A DNA stretch of 41,439 nt from Bacteroidota bacterium (lineage in GTDB: Bacteria > Bacteroidota > Bacteroidia > Bacteroidales > F082): positions 1 to 41,439 of the forward strand of contig JAHIUX010000028.1 in the NCBI GenBank assembly GCA_018816765.1, read 5' to 3'. Within the stretch, counting starts at the first letter, position 1. Each line of letters starts with the position of its first letter. A program made the position numbers and the translations under genes. A model generated the notes under the pieces. The model searched no databases. It was not told the origin of the DNA and saw only the letters and a program-made list of their open reading frames with translations. This document shows positions 28,584-37,700 of this stretch, piece after piece.

Positions 28584-29690
28584 TTATTGTGTAAAAAAGT
28601 AATGTACGGGATTGGTATTCACCTCCGAAATCAAGGGTGCAAAGGTAGGAATTTTTTTCAGAATCACATCATGAATCAATTCTTTGGTAAATTGTTCCGT
28701 TTCAAAATGGCCGGCATCAACCAACAGCATTTTGTTTCCAGATTCAAAATAATCATGGTACTTTATATCGGCTGTTACGAAGGCATCCGCTTGCTGCGAC
28801 AAGGCGTTTTTTATCAGGAATGCGCCCGAGCCACCACACACAGCAACCTTATGTATCATCTTTTTATGAATAGCCGTATGCCTTAAGGCCGGTGTGCCAA
28901 AAACCTGCTTCAGGTGTTTTAAAAATTCATCAACAGGCATTGGCTCATTCAGATAACCCATGATGCCCGCACCTGCCTGAAAACTGTTTTCTATCGGGTA
29001 CACATCATAGGCAACCTCTTCGTAAGGATGATTGCTGAGTAATGCATTGATCACGGCTTTCAGTTTGAACTCAGGAACAATGGTTTCGATTCTAATTTCG
29101 CTCTCACGATGCAACTCACCAATCGTGCCTGCAAAAGGCTTTGCCCATTCTCCCGCCCTGAATGTACCAACCCCTTCGGTATTGTAGCTACACTGATCGT
29201 AGCTGCCGATATGACCTGCTCCCGCATCAAAGAGTGCAATCCTGACTAGTTCGGCATGGGTTGCCGGGCAAAAAGTAACCAATTTCTTCAAAAGGCCTGT
29301 CCGGGGAGCAAGAATTGCGGTGTTATTCAGCATGAGTTTTTCTGCGATCCTTGTATTCACACCACCGGTAATATTATCGAGGTTGGTGTGCCATGCTGCT
29401 ACAGCAATCCCGTTTTTGATGGCCTTGATGACGGTGCGCTCTACCTCTCCTGTAGGCGTCAGTTTCTTTATGCCGCCAAAAATAACCGGATGGTGGGCAA
29501 TAATCAGCTTGCATGTTTTACGCAATGCTTCATCTACCACTTCTTCAGTCACATCCAAGGCAATCAAAGCACTTTCGACAAGAGTTTCAGGATCACCGAT
29601 TATAAGTCCGGTATTATCGTAGGTTTCCTGCAGTGAAAGTGGGGCAAATTCGGCGAGCTTGTTTAACACTTCACCTATGGTTAGCTTCAT
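28584..29690 (-). CDS. Nif3-like dinuclear metal-centre protein
   Basis: A 368-residue member of the Nif3/YqfO family, which forms ring-shaped hexamers with a two-metal site. N-terminal landmarks are LQETYDNTGL, AHHPVIFGGIKKL (metal histidines) and AAWHTNLDN. The C-terminal landmarks are TADIKYHDYF and VDAGHFETE, with another metal histidine and glutamate. Between them lies the family's roughly 100-residue insertion (about 130-235) of the long Nif3 version. Proposed roles include GTP cyclohydrolase-like or tRNA/regulatory functions; the true one is unsettled. Confidence 0.92.
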   Translation of the reverse strand: MKLTIGEVLNKLAEFAPLSLQETYDNTGLIIGDPETLVESALIALDVTEEVVDEALRKTCKLIIAHHPVIFGGIKKLTPTGEVERTVIKAIKNGIAVAAWHTNLDNITGGVNTRIAEKLMLNNTAILAPRTGLLKKLVTFCPATHAELVRIALFDAGAGHIGSYDQCSYNTEGVGTFRAGEWAKPFAGTIGELHRESEIRIETIVPEFKLKAVINALLSNHPYEEVAYDVYPIENSFQAGAGIMGYLNEPMPVDEFLKHLKQVFGTPALRHTAIHKKMIHKVAVCGGSGAFLIKNALSQQADAFVTADIKYHDYFESGNKMLLVDAGHFETEQFTKELIHDVILKKIPTFAPLISEVNTNPVHYFFTQ

Positions 29691-29767
29691 ATTTTGACAA
29701 TTGGTATTTATGATCAGAAAAACGCAATGGTGCTTTTGCTGTTTGATTCAACAACAATGCACTGTAA

Positions 29768-29775
29768 CAAAGGTA
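29768..29775 (-). promoter_or_regulatory. Putative -7 box for the Nif3/zinc-ribbon unit
   Basis: TACCTTTG on the minus strand (29775-29768) matches TAnnTTTG. Transcription would start near 29761, about 70 nt before ATG 29690. No -33 partner is clear. Confidence 0.4.
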
Positions 29776-29795
29776 ACCAAATAAAAAAAAAATCG

Positions 29796-29803
29796 TATAT
29801 TTG
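29796..29803 (+). promoter_or_regulatory. Putative -7 box for the lpxK unit
   Basis: TATATTTG matches TAnnTTTG. It would give a leader of about 120 nt before lpxK (29930). It sits 20 bp from the opposing -7 box for the Nif3 gene, so the two promoters would be back to back. Confidence 0.35.
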
Positions 29804-29929
29804 AATGTGAATATGTTTTGTGGTGCAGCCTTACATGCGGTGCCAGACAAGGCAGAAAAGAAAGAGGAACAAATTGGTGGTCCATTTAAAGAAAATAAGT
29901 AGTATTTCAGCTCCTAAATTGCTAACATA

Positions 29930-30994
29930 ATGGGAGGATTGCGACTGTTGTTGCTTCCAGTTGCCTGGATTTATCAGCTGATTTTGATTGTCCGTCACAA
30001 ATTGTTTGACTGGCAAATTTTGCGTCCGGTTGCTTTTCAGCATCCGGTAATCTGTGTTGGGAACCTTTCGATGGGCGGAACAGGAAAAACACCTCAGGTT
30101 GAATATATCATCAGGCTACTAAAAAACAATTACAGAATAGCAACACTAAGCAGGGGTTACAGACGAAAATCAAGTGGTTTTCTTCTGGCTTCCAATGAAA
30201 TGACTTATCAGCAAATTGGCGATGAGCCAAAACAGTATATCAATAAATTCGATGATATCATCGTGGCGGTTGATGAGAAAAGGGTTCACGGCATCAGGAA
30301 GCTTCAGGAATTGCCCAATCCACCAAAGATTGTCATTCTTGACGATGCTTTTCAGCACCGTCAGGTAAAGCCCGGGATCAACATCCTCTTAACCGACTTT
30401 CACAACCTGTATCCAAACGATTGGCTCTTTCCAGCTGGCAACTTACGCGATTTAAGTAGCCAGGCCAGGCGGGCCAACGTCATTATTGTCACCAAAACAC
30501 CCAGGGTTTTCTCACCCTTCACCAAGCGCAGACTTATTGAAATCATCAGGCCACAACCTGGTCAAATGCTGTATTTTTCATACCTGGACTATGGAAGACT
30601 AACTCCTGTAAATAACAAATCCAAGGTTTTTATACCAAAAACACTCACAACGATTTTGATGTTCTGTGGCATCGGAAATCCTTATCCTTTCGAAGAACAC
30701 CTGCGCGATTTGTGCAGTAATTTGATTGTGCACGATTATCCCGACCACCATGTTTACACCGAAAACGACATAAAACATCTTGAACGTGAGTTTGAAGCAA
30801 TTCTTGGCAAGAACAAGATAATGGTAACCACCGAAAAAGATGCCATGAGATTGATCGATTCTCCTTATTTTAGCAGGCTCGAAAGATTTCCTCTTTTTTA
30901 CATCCCAATTGAGGTTAAGTTTCACGAAAACAAAGCAAAAGGATTTGATCAATATTTGACAGAGTATGTTAGAAAAAATACAAGCAACGACTGA
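29930..30994 (+). CDS. lpxK: Tetraacyldisaccharide 4'-kinase
   Basis: Inner-membrane enzyme that phosphorylates the 4' position of the lipid A disaccharide precursor using ATP. 354 residues. A hydrophobic N-terminal helix (LRLLLLPVAWIYQLILIV) anchors it at the membrane. The P-loop is GNLSMGGTGKTP at residues 44-55, then LSRGYRR, DEP and the DDAFQHR motif around 140. The C-terminus extends 29 nt into the start of punA. Confidence 0.95.
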   Translation: MGGLRLLLLPVAWIYQLILIVRHKLFDWQILRPVAFQHPVICVGNLSMGGTGKTPQVEYIIRLLKNNYRIATLSRGYRRKSSGFLLASNEMTYQQIGDEPKQYINKFDDIIVAVDEKRVHGIRKLQELPNPPKIVILDDAFQHRQVKPGINILLTDFHNLYPNDWLFPAGNLRDLSSQARRANVIIVTKTPRVFSPFTKRRLIEIIRPQPGQMLYFSYLDYGRLTPVNNKSKVFIPKTLTTILMFCGIGNPYPFEEHLRDLCSNLIVHDYPDHHVYTENDIKHLEREFEAILGKNKIMVTTEKDAMRLIDSPYFSRLERFPLFYIPIEVKFHENKAKGFDQYLTEYVRKNTSND

Positions 30995-31781
30995 CTTTAT
31001 ACGTACGCGCCTTAACGCTGCTCCCGAAATAGGCATCATTTTGGGCACTGGTCTTGGTGACCTTGCCAACGAAATAAAAGCAGAAACAAGTATCCCCTAT
31101 CAGGAAATACCAAATTTCCCTGTTTCAACCGTGCACGGACACCAGGGACGGCTGATCTTTGGAGAGTTAAGCGGCAAAAAGGTAATTGCGATGCAAGGCC
31201 GCTTTCATTATTATGAAGGCTACACCATGGAACAGATTACTTTTCCGGTGCGTGTTTTCAGGCAATTGGGAATAAAACTGCTTATTGTTTCCAATGCCAG
31301 TGGTGGGTTAAAGGCCGATTTTTCTGTTGGCGACCTGATGTTGATAACTGATCACATCAACCTGATGCCCAACCCTTTGATTGGAAAAAATTACGATCTT
31401 ATCGGACCCCGTTTTCCTGATATGAGTGAAGCCTATGACAGGTCAATCCTGGACTTGGCGCGCAAGGTTGCAGCTAAGTCGGGGATAAAAGTGCACGAAG
31501 GTGTTTATGCTGCCGTTACAGGGCCCACCTTTGAAACACCTGCCGAGTACTTTTATATTAAATCCATCGGTGGAGATGCTGTTGGCATGTCCACGGTGCC
31601 TGAGGTAATCGTTGCCAGGCATATGCGCCTGCCCGTGTTTGCGGTGAGCGTGATTTCCGACCTGGGGGTTAAAGGCAAAATTGTGGAAATTTCGCATGAA
31701 GAAGTGATTGACGCCGCTGCTGCCGCCCAGCCTAAGATGACAAAGCTGGTGACAGAATTGCTCAAGGAAGTTGCATTGTAA
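30966..31781 (+). CDS. punA: Purine nucleoside phosphorylase
   Basis: Cytosolic trimeric-type phosphorylase (271 residues) that cleaves purine nucleosides with phosphate to base and ribose-1-phosphate, feeding purine salvage. Landmarks: ILGTGLGDL at the phosphate site, TVHGHQGRL, GRFHYYEGY, VSNASGGL, TGPTFETPAEYFYI and VISDLG. The family's GTGxG is fully kept. The start overlaps lpxK by 29 nt and the lpxH-like gene starts next to its stop, so salvage is embedded in a lipid A operon. Confidence 0.95.
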   Translation: MLEKIQATTDFIRTRLNAAPEIGIILGTGLGDLANEIKAETSIPYQEIPNFPVSTVHGHQGRLIFGELSGKKVIAMQGRFHYYEGYTMEQITFPVRVFRQLGIKLLIVSNASGGLKADFSVGDLMLITDHINLMPNPLIGKNYDLIGPRFPDMSEAYDRSILDLARKVAAKSGIKVHEGVYAAVTGPTFETPAEYFYIKSIGGDAVGMSTVPEVIVARHMRLPVFAVSVISDLGVKGKIVEISHEEVIDAAAAAQPKMTKLVTELLKEVAL

Positions 31782-31797
31782 CCTTATCAACAAGGCA

Positions 31798-32565
31798 TTG
31801 ACGATTCCAAAACGACATATCTATTTCGCCTCCGATTTTCACCTCGGTGTGCCCGACCACAACAGCAGCCTCGAACGTGAAAAGAAACTGGTAAAATGGC
31901 TCAACATCATCAGGTCAGATGCAGCCGAGATTTACCTGATGGGCGATGTTTTCGATTTCTGGTTCGAATACAGAACGGTCGTCCCAAAAGGATACATCAG
32001 GCTACTTGGAACAATTGCTGAAATCACTGATAGCGGAATCCCGGTGCATGTTTTCAGGGGCAATCACGATGTGTGGGCCTTCGATTACCTGGAAAAGGAA
32101 GCAGGCGTCATTTTACACCGCGATCCGGTGATCAGGAAATTTGGCAACAAAACCTTTTACCTTGCCCACGGCGATGGCCTGGGCCCCGGTGACAAAGGCT
32201 ATAAGTTTTTGAAAAAGGTATTCAGCCTTCGTTTCAACCAGATTCTGTTTAGCTGGCTGCATCCTGATATCGGCACGAGGCTTGGTTTATATTTCTCGAA
32301 AAAAAGCCGGATCGCCAATGTGGCACGCGAACAGAAGCCCGAATATCAGATGGTTATCGAAAATGAAATGCTCTTTGTGTATAGCAAAGACTACCTGAAA
32401 CAACGTGCTGACATCAACTTCTTTATCTATGGCCACCGCCATGTTCCCACCGACCATCAACTTGCAACTGACAGCCGTATGGTCATTCTTGGTGATTGGG
32501 TGACCAATTTTACCTATGCTGTGTTTGATGGTGAGGAGCTGAAACTCGTAAAATTCAGTGATTAA
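31798..32565 (+). CDS. UDP-2,3-diacylglucosamine pyrophosphatase-like metallophosphoesterase (LpxH type)
   Basis: A 255-residue metallophosphoesterase that probably removes UMP from UDP-2,3-diacylglucosamine to make lipid X, the lipid A step before the disaccharide. Complete metal-binding motif set: DFHLG (D13, H15), GDVFDFWFE, GNHD (88-91), HGD (124-126) and GHRH near 210. No ATG exists before the first motif. The candidates are TTG at 31798 (used here) or TTG at 31771, which overlaps the punA stop. Both give an intact motif I. The gene ends tail-to-tail with the FAD oxidoreductase, sharing the TTAA at 32562-32565. Confidence 0.88.
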   Translation: MTIPKRHIYFASDFHLGVPDHNSSLEREKKLVKWLNIIRSDAAEIYLMGDVFDFWFEYRTVVPKGYIRLLGTIAEITDSGIPVHVFRGNHDVWAFDYLEKEAGVILHRDPVIRKFGNKTFYLAHGDGLGPGDKGYKFLKKVFSLRFNQILFSWLHPDIGTRLGLYFSKKSRIANVAREQKPEYQMVIENEMLFVYSKDYLKQRADINFFIYGHRHVPTDHQLATDSRMVILGDWVTNFTYAVFDGEELKLVKFSD

Positions 32566-33611
32566 GGATTAAGCGTTCTGGTAAAACGAATCGGATCAAC
32601 CGCTGGGTTCATTCCAATCCCTTCAGTAATTAAACGCACAAGTTCCTGAGCAAAAAACGGTGCAAGCATGGCACCTTTAGCTCCCAACCCGTTAAATATC
32701 AATACGTTCTTATGTAGGGGATGAAAACCAGCAACTGGCCGCCTGTCAGCAATCGCAGGCCTGATCCCTGCTTCTTGCGATAAAACAACATAGGGTAGTT
32801 CCAGAAATTTCCCAAGCTTGTCCATAAGGGTTTCCTTCGCCTTTGTCGTGGCGCTTGCACCCAGGTCGCTCCAGTCGTAGGTTGCACCTACCTTAAACAA
32901 ACACTGGCCAAGTGGCAACACAAACACATCCTTGTTTAGGATATAATCCTCAGCAAGCCCGGGTATCTTGAGGATAAGCACCTCGCCTTTTACCGGACGG
33001 AAAGGAATGAAACGAAACAGCGGGTTTTCGCCGGCCCGAAATCCTTCGCAAAAAATGATCTTTTCAGCATTAATTGATTTGTACCGGACACCTTCTGTAC
33101 TCAATTGCAGTTCCCTGAAATCGAAGGTTTCGCAAAGTGTAACAAGCTGATGCTGTGAATATGTTTCCAACTTTGCAATCATCAGGGCAATTTCGACCCA
33201 AAACGCCTCATTCACCCTGCTGGCCCCATAGGTCATGTTTATACCCGGGATTGATTGCCCGGTGGGCGAACCAAGCCAATGTGCAATACACGGGTCGCTT
33301 TGTTTCTGAACCCAATGCGCCTGTTCACCTTCGGCATGAATCCTGAGCACTGTTGTATCATGAAAAATTTTCACCTGCAAAAGATCGCTCAGCTGCTGAT
33401 AATAATTCCGCGAAAAAGGAAGCAGCACATCGGCCATCCAGCTTGGTGTCAGGTGTCTGAAGATGACAGGGTTAACAATACCGGCTGCGACCTGGCTTGA
33501 GGCCTTCGTCCCATCGTCGACCAGTGCTACCGTGAGTCCCTTTTCAAGCAATTCCCTGACGAGGGTAGCGCCTGCCAGACCGTAGCCGACAACAAGGCAA
33601 TCAATGTGCAT
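32562..33611 (-). CDS. FAD-dependent oxidoreductase (DAO family)
   Basis: A 349-residue flavoprotein of the D-amino acid oxidase/glycine oxidase fold. The dinucleotide-binding motif is at the very start (VVGYGLAGATLVREL, GxGxxG-type), followed by a glutamate/aspartate strand end (VALVDDG). Other landmarks are QVAAGIVNP, EGFRAGENP, PVKGEVLIL and a C-terminal GLGAKGAMLAP that closes the FAD site. Substrate unknown; such enzymes oxidise amines or amino acids. Start ATG 33611 is 7 nt after the gapA stop, so it is likely read from the gapA transcript. A TTG 15 nt upstream is a poor alternative. Confidence 0.88.
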   Translation of the reverse strand: MHIDCLVVGYGLAGATLVRELLEKGLTVALVDDGTKASSQVAAGIVNPVIFRHLTPSWMADVLLPFSRNYYQQLSDLLQVKIFHDTTVLRIHAEGEQAHWVQKQSDPCIAHWLGSPTGQSIPGINMTYGASRVNEAFWVEIALMIAKLETYSQHQLVTLCETFDFRELQLSTEGVRYKSINAEKIIFCEGFRAGENPLFRFIPFRPVKGEVLILKIPGLAEDYILNKDVFVLPLGQCLFKVGATYDWSDLGASATTKAKETLMDKLGKFLELPYVVLSQEAGIRPAIADRRPVAGFHPLHKNVLIFNGLGAKGAMLAPFFAQELVRLITEGIGMNPAVDPIRFTRTLNP

Positions 33612-33618
33612 GAGTGGC

Positions 33619-34632
33619 TCAGGCAAAGCGTTCGATCAGTTCGACCAGGCGCGAGGCATATCCCATTTCGTTGTCGTACCAGGCCACAACCTTAATCAGC
33701 TTATTCTTGTCGCCAAGGACTGCGGTAAGTCCGGCGTCGAACACCGCCGAATGGGTGTTTCCAATAATATCGGCTGAAACAATCGGATCTTCAGTATATT
33801 GCAGAATGCCTCTGAGTCTTCCTTGTGCTGCCTCTTTGAAGGCCGCATTGATATTTTCTACCGTGGCTGATTTCCGGATTGTGCAGGTAAGGTCGGTGAG
33901 TGAACCATCGGGCACTGGCACCCTGATGCCTGCGCCGCCAAGGTTGCCTTTCAAATGCGGGAAAATGCGTGTTGAGGCTTTCGCTGCACCAGTGGTTGTG
34001 GGCACAATGGAATAGGCTGCTGCCCTGCCTCTTCTCCAGTCTTTATGGGGGCCATCGACCAGGTTCTGATCTTTGGTATAGGAGTGCACCGTGGTGATAA
34101 AGCCTTTTTCTACTCCCCACAGCTCATTTAACACCATGATGAGTGGAGCGACGTTATTCGTCGTACAGGAAGCATTTGAAATCATGATGTCGTTGCGGTC
34201 AATCAGGTGATCGTTTACCCCAAGCACAATGTATTTCACCTGTTCGAAGTCATCCTTTGCAGGCGCCGAAATGATCACTTTTCGGGCGCCACTCTTTTTT
34301 ACATGCAAAACAGCCAAAGCCGGATCAACAAATTTACCGGTTGCCTCGATGACCACGTCAACAGCCAGGTCTTTCCATGGCAGTTTTGAAGGATCTGACT
34401 CCTGCAACACTTCCACTACTTTACCGTTGACAATCAGCTGGTTTTGGCTACAGCTGACCTCCCCATTAAAGCCACCCTGAACAGAGTCGTATTTTAGTAG
34501 GTGAGCCAGGTTATCTGTGTCGGCCAGGTCATTGATTGCAACAACCCTGATATTGGCCCTTTCTATCAGTCGCCTGAATGTAATCCGGCCTATTCTCCCA
34601 AATCCATTGATCGCCACCCTTATTTCCGCCAT
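33619..34632 (-). CDS. gapA: Glyceraldehyde-3-phosphate dehydrogenase, type I
   Basis: Cytosolic glycolytic enzyme oxidising glyceraldehyde-3-phosphate to 1,3-bisphosphoglycerate. 337 residues. NAD-binding INGFGRIGR starts at residue 8, and Asp35 (AINDLAD) points to NAD rather than NADP. The catalytic pair is C156 (SNASCTTN) and H183 (TTVHSYT). A longer in-frame reading to 34725 exists but MAEIRVAING is the standard N-terminus and the promoter lies within the extra stretch. Confidence 0.97.
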   Translation of the reverse strand: MAEIRVAINGFGRIGRITFRRLIERANIRVVAINDLADTDNLAHLLKYDSVQGGFNGEVSCSQNQLIVNGKVVEVLQESDPSKLPWKDLAVDVVIEATGKFVDPALAVLHVKKSGARKVIISAPAKDDFEQVKYIVLGVNDHLIDRNDIMISNASCTTNNVAPLIMVLNELWGVEKGFITTVHSYTKDQNLVDGPHKDWRRGRAAAYSIVPTTTGAAKASTRIFPHLKGNLGGAGIRVPVPDGSLTDLTCTIRKSATVENINAAFKEAAQGRLRGILQYTEDPIVSADIIGNTHSAVFDAGLTAVLGDKNKLIKVVAWYDNEMGYASRLVELIERFA

Positions 34633-34649
34633 ATCATACGATTTTATTG

Positions 34650-34685
34650 CAAAGATAGGGTATTCGTGCCTTGCGCTAAAACAAA
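34650..34685 (-). promoter_or_regulatory. Putative promoter of gapA
   Basis: On the minus strand TATCTTTG (34657-34650) is an exact -7 match; a TTTG lies at 34685-34682, 24 nt away, a little longer than usual. Transcription would start near 34643, leaving only about 11 nt before the ATG at 34632. The TTTG is part of the T-run of the upstream terminator. Confidence 0.5.
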
Positions 34686-34715
34686 AACGCCCCTGAAACA
34701 ATTCTTCAGAGGCGT
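34676..34715 (-). terminator. Rho-independent terminator of the T9SS type B gene
   Basis: On the minus strand AACGCCTCTGAA (34715-34704) pairs with TTCAGGGGCGTT (34697-34686), 12 bp with one mismatch, followed by TTTGTTTT. It lies about 20 nt after the stop of the large gene ending at 34735. Confidence 0.85.
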
Positions 34716-34734
34716 TAATGCACAAAGAAATTCG

Positions 34735-37700
34735 TTAACGAACGACACTCACCGTGCCTCGTTTTTCCATGGTTTCACCCACCATATTGGTGATGATGAT
34801 ATCGTAGATATAGCTGCCTGCAGGCACATACTCACCCTTCACTTTTCCGTCCCATTGTGTCTCGAGATCATCGGATTCGAAAATCACCTGACCCCAGCGG
34901 CTATACACCTTGATGTTGAATTTGGCCACAGCCACACTCTTCACTTCAAAGAAATCATTCAGGCCGTCGCCGTTAGGTGTGAACGCGCTGGCAGGGAACA
35001 CCGCATAATCAGGGAATACTTCCACCGTCATGGTGGTTTCATCGGTACAGCCATTCACTGTAGTTGTGTGCAGCACAACATCATAGGTGCCTGTTTCGGT
35101 ATAGGTATGTGTGGGTTGACTTTCAGTTGACGTTGTGCCATCGCCAAAATCCCATTCATAGGTTAACCCATCGCCGGTGGAGCTGTTGCTAAACACGATG
35201 ACAGGTTCCCTGATGGTGGTAGATTCAGGGTTAGGGGTAAATCCGGCAACCGGATTGGCATAACTGCTGATCATACCTACCTGCGAAGCAGCGCTCTGAC
35301 ATAGTCCTTCGTTTGTAACTGTCAGTGAAACGGTGTAATCGCCAGGCTGATCATACACCACCGAAGGTGATGAAAGGCTGGATGTCGTTCCATTGCCAAA
35401 ATCCCAGGCATAGGTTACGTTCTGACCAAGGTTGGTCGAATTATCGGCAAACTGCACCGTGATAGGCAGGCATCCATCAGTAATGTCTGATGAGAAAGCC
35501 GACTGCGGGCTTGGATATACCGTAATCTGGCGGCTTGCCACCTGACTCAGGCATCCGTTATCATCAACATAGACAGTTACATTTTTGTCTCCGGCTGTGG
35601 CCCACTTGATGTTATACAGTCCAGGTCCGCTTCCTGAGGTAATCGTAGCCCCGTCAAAATCCCAGAAATAGTCGGCCCCAACTGGCGCGTTTCCCTGATA
35701 AATCAATTGGAAATTGGCATCCTGGCAAACAAAATCTTCCACTGTCTGAATGGTGGCTGTGACTTCCGGCCTGACTGTCACATCAACTGTTTTTGTTGTC
35801 GGGCAGTCGTATCCTGTGGCTTCACCCAGCAAGGTGTAAGTCGTTGTTCCCACGGCTGGTGACACCACAAGTACCGGATCATGTTCCGATCCCACAGGAA
35901 TTGATCCGGGAGGATTGGCAGTCCAGGTGAAATTGGCCGTACCAATGGCCCTAAGGGTGGTCTGACCGTCTTTACATATGAGGTTATCGTCAACCTGGGC
36001 ATCTATCACAGGTGAAGGATTAAGCACAAGCATCATTTCATCTTCAGCGTAACAACCGTCGCTGCTTGTCACACCTACAAAATACTGGATTGAAGTGCCT
36101 GTGGGAGTAACTGTTGGATTCTGTGTAAGGTGTTGGTCACCAACAAACAAACTCGGGTCATTAGGCACCGACCACCATTCATAGTTTCCACCTCCTGAAG
36201 CATTTAACTGGTAGCTTTCACCCAGGCAGATTTCATTATCGATGCCCGCATTGGCATTCGGGAGCGGATGCACAACAAGGCTAACCGAAGCATCGGCTGT
36301 AAACCCGCAGTCATTGGTAACCGTTAGGTTAAATACATAGGTTCCCGCTGAGGAAGGGGTCACGTCGATGACCTGGTTTGTTTCCTGTCCGGCAATTACC
36401 GATGGATCAGAACAGGTCCACTGCCATGAAACGGCATCATTGGCTGAGAAGGTAGCTGATTCGTTCAAACAGATTTCCTGGTTTTCGCCCGCATAGGCCA
36501 CAGCTCCTTCAAGGAGCACCCAGGTTTCATCCGTGTCGGCCCCATCACAATCGTTTGTAACATCAACCCAGTATCTGGTCGTCACTGCCGGGCCAACCAC
36601 AGGTTGAGCCAGGTTTTCCTGACCTGCAAGTGTAGCGTCAACGGGATCGCTATACCATGCATAATGATAACCCGTAATTTCAGGCGTGCCGATAGTAACT
36701 GTTGGATCGTTGCACAATGACTGGTCAATACCCGCATTGGCGTTCACCGGAGCAATAACAACGATTGCGGTATCCAGGGCCTGTTGACCACAGGCGTCGG
36801 TTATCAGGCACCGCAAAGCAATGGAATCCTGCACCGGTGAGTAGTTCACCTCGGGGTCAGTGAGGTTTCCAAGGTCAATCCAGTTGTATTCATAAGGGGG
36901 TGTACCGTCAAGTTCGCTCTGAAACGTCAGCAAGACATCCTGTCCGCAGGTTGAGTAAAACTTGCTTGTGGTATCGTGGTGTATGCCTTTATCATATATT
37001 TTAATAACCACCGAATCGATGCTAAAGGGATTGCATATATCTGGTTTAAATTTGAGCACCACTGTTTCGGGAGCTTCAGCGATATTATCCTGGTATGGCT
37101 CGATATTCACTTCAAAGAATCGCTCTCCCGGCGGAATGAAAATGGTGTGTGGTATTGCAGGATAATCTTCACCTTCAGTGGCTGTTCCTCCAACCATTAG
37201 CGGAAGTGAATAGGCTGTCTCGCGCTCTTCTTGAATATCAAACACGATGTTTGCGTCGTTGCATTGTTCAACAGCCATTGTATCGATTTTATCGTTTGTA
37301 AACGACAATATCGTATTTACACTACCATCGGAAAAACTGTTTGCTTCGAGAAATACACCAGAATCAAAAGCAGGGTCACCCCCATCAGAAATGGCCAGTT
37401 TTATTCTGTAAGTCTGGCATGGAACAACAGTATATTCCGCGTAAAGTGGTGTGGTATAACCATCATATTGAATAATGTTGTTGACAATAGTTGGCGAATT
37501 GGCAACAAAATACTGATTATTATCTTCAATATTCACCGTATTGATAGACACAGGTGTGCTCGTTCCCGGGATCAACGCAATATTGATGGCGTTGTTGCTG
37601 TATGGACCACTGATACCGGGGCCTGAAAGGAAAAAGCCGAACATATCATTAAACTGATCCACATATTCCGGATATTCTTCTGAACCAAATACATACCTGA

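Noticed and set aside
34501-35130. Plus-strand frame of 209 codons opposite gapA and the T9SS gene
   Set aside because: Crosses the terminator and promoter between the two minus-strand genes and shows no domain; a shadow.
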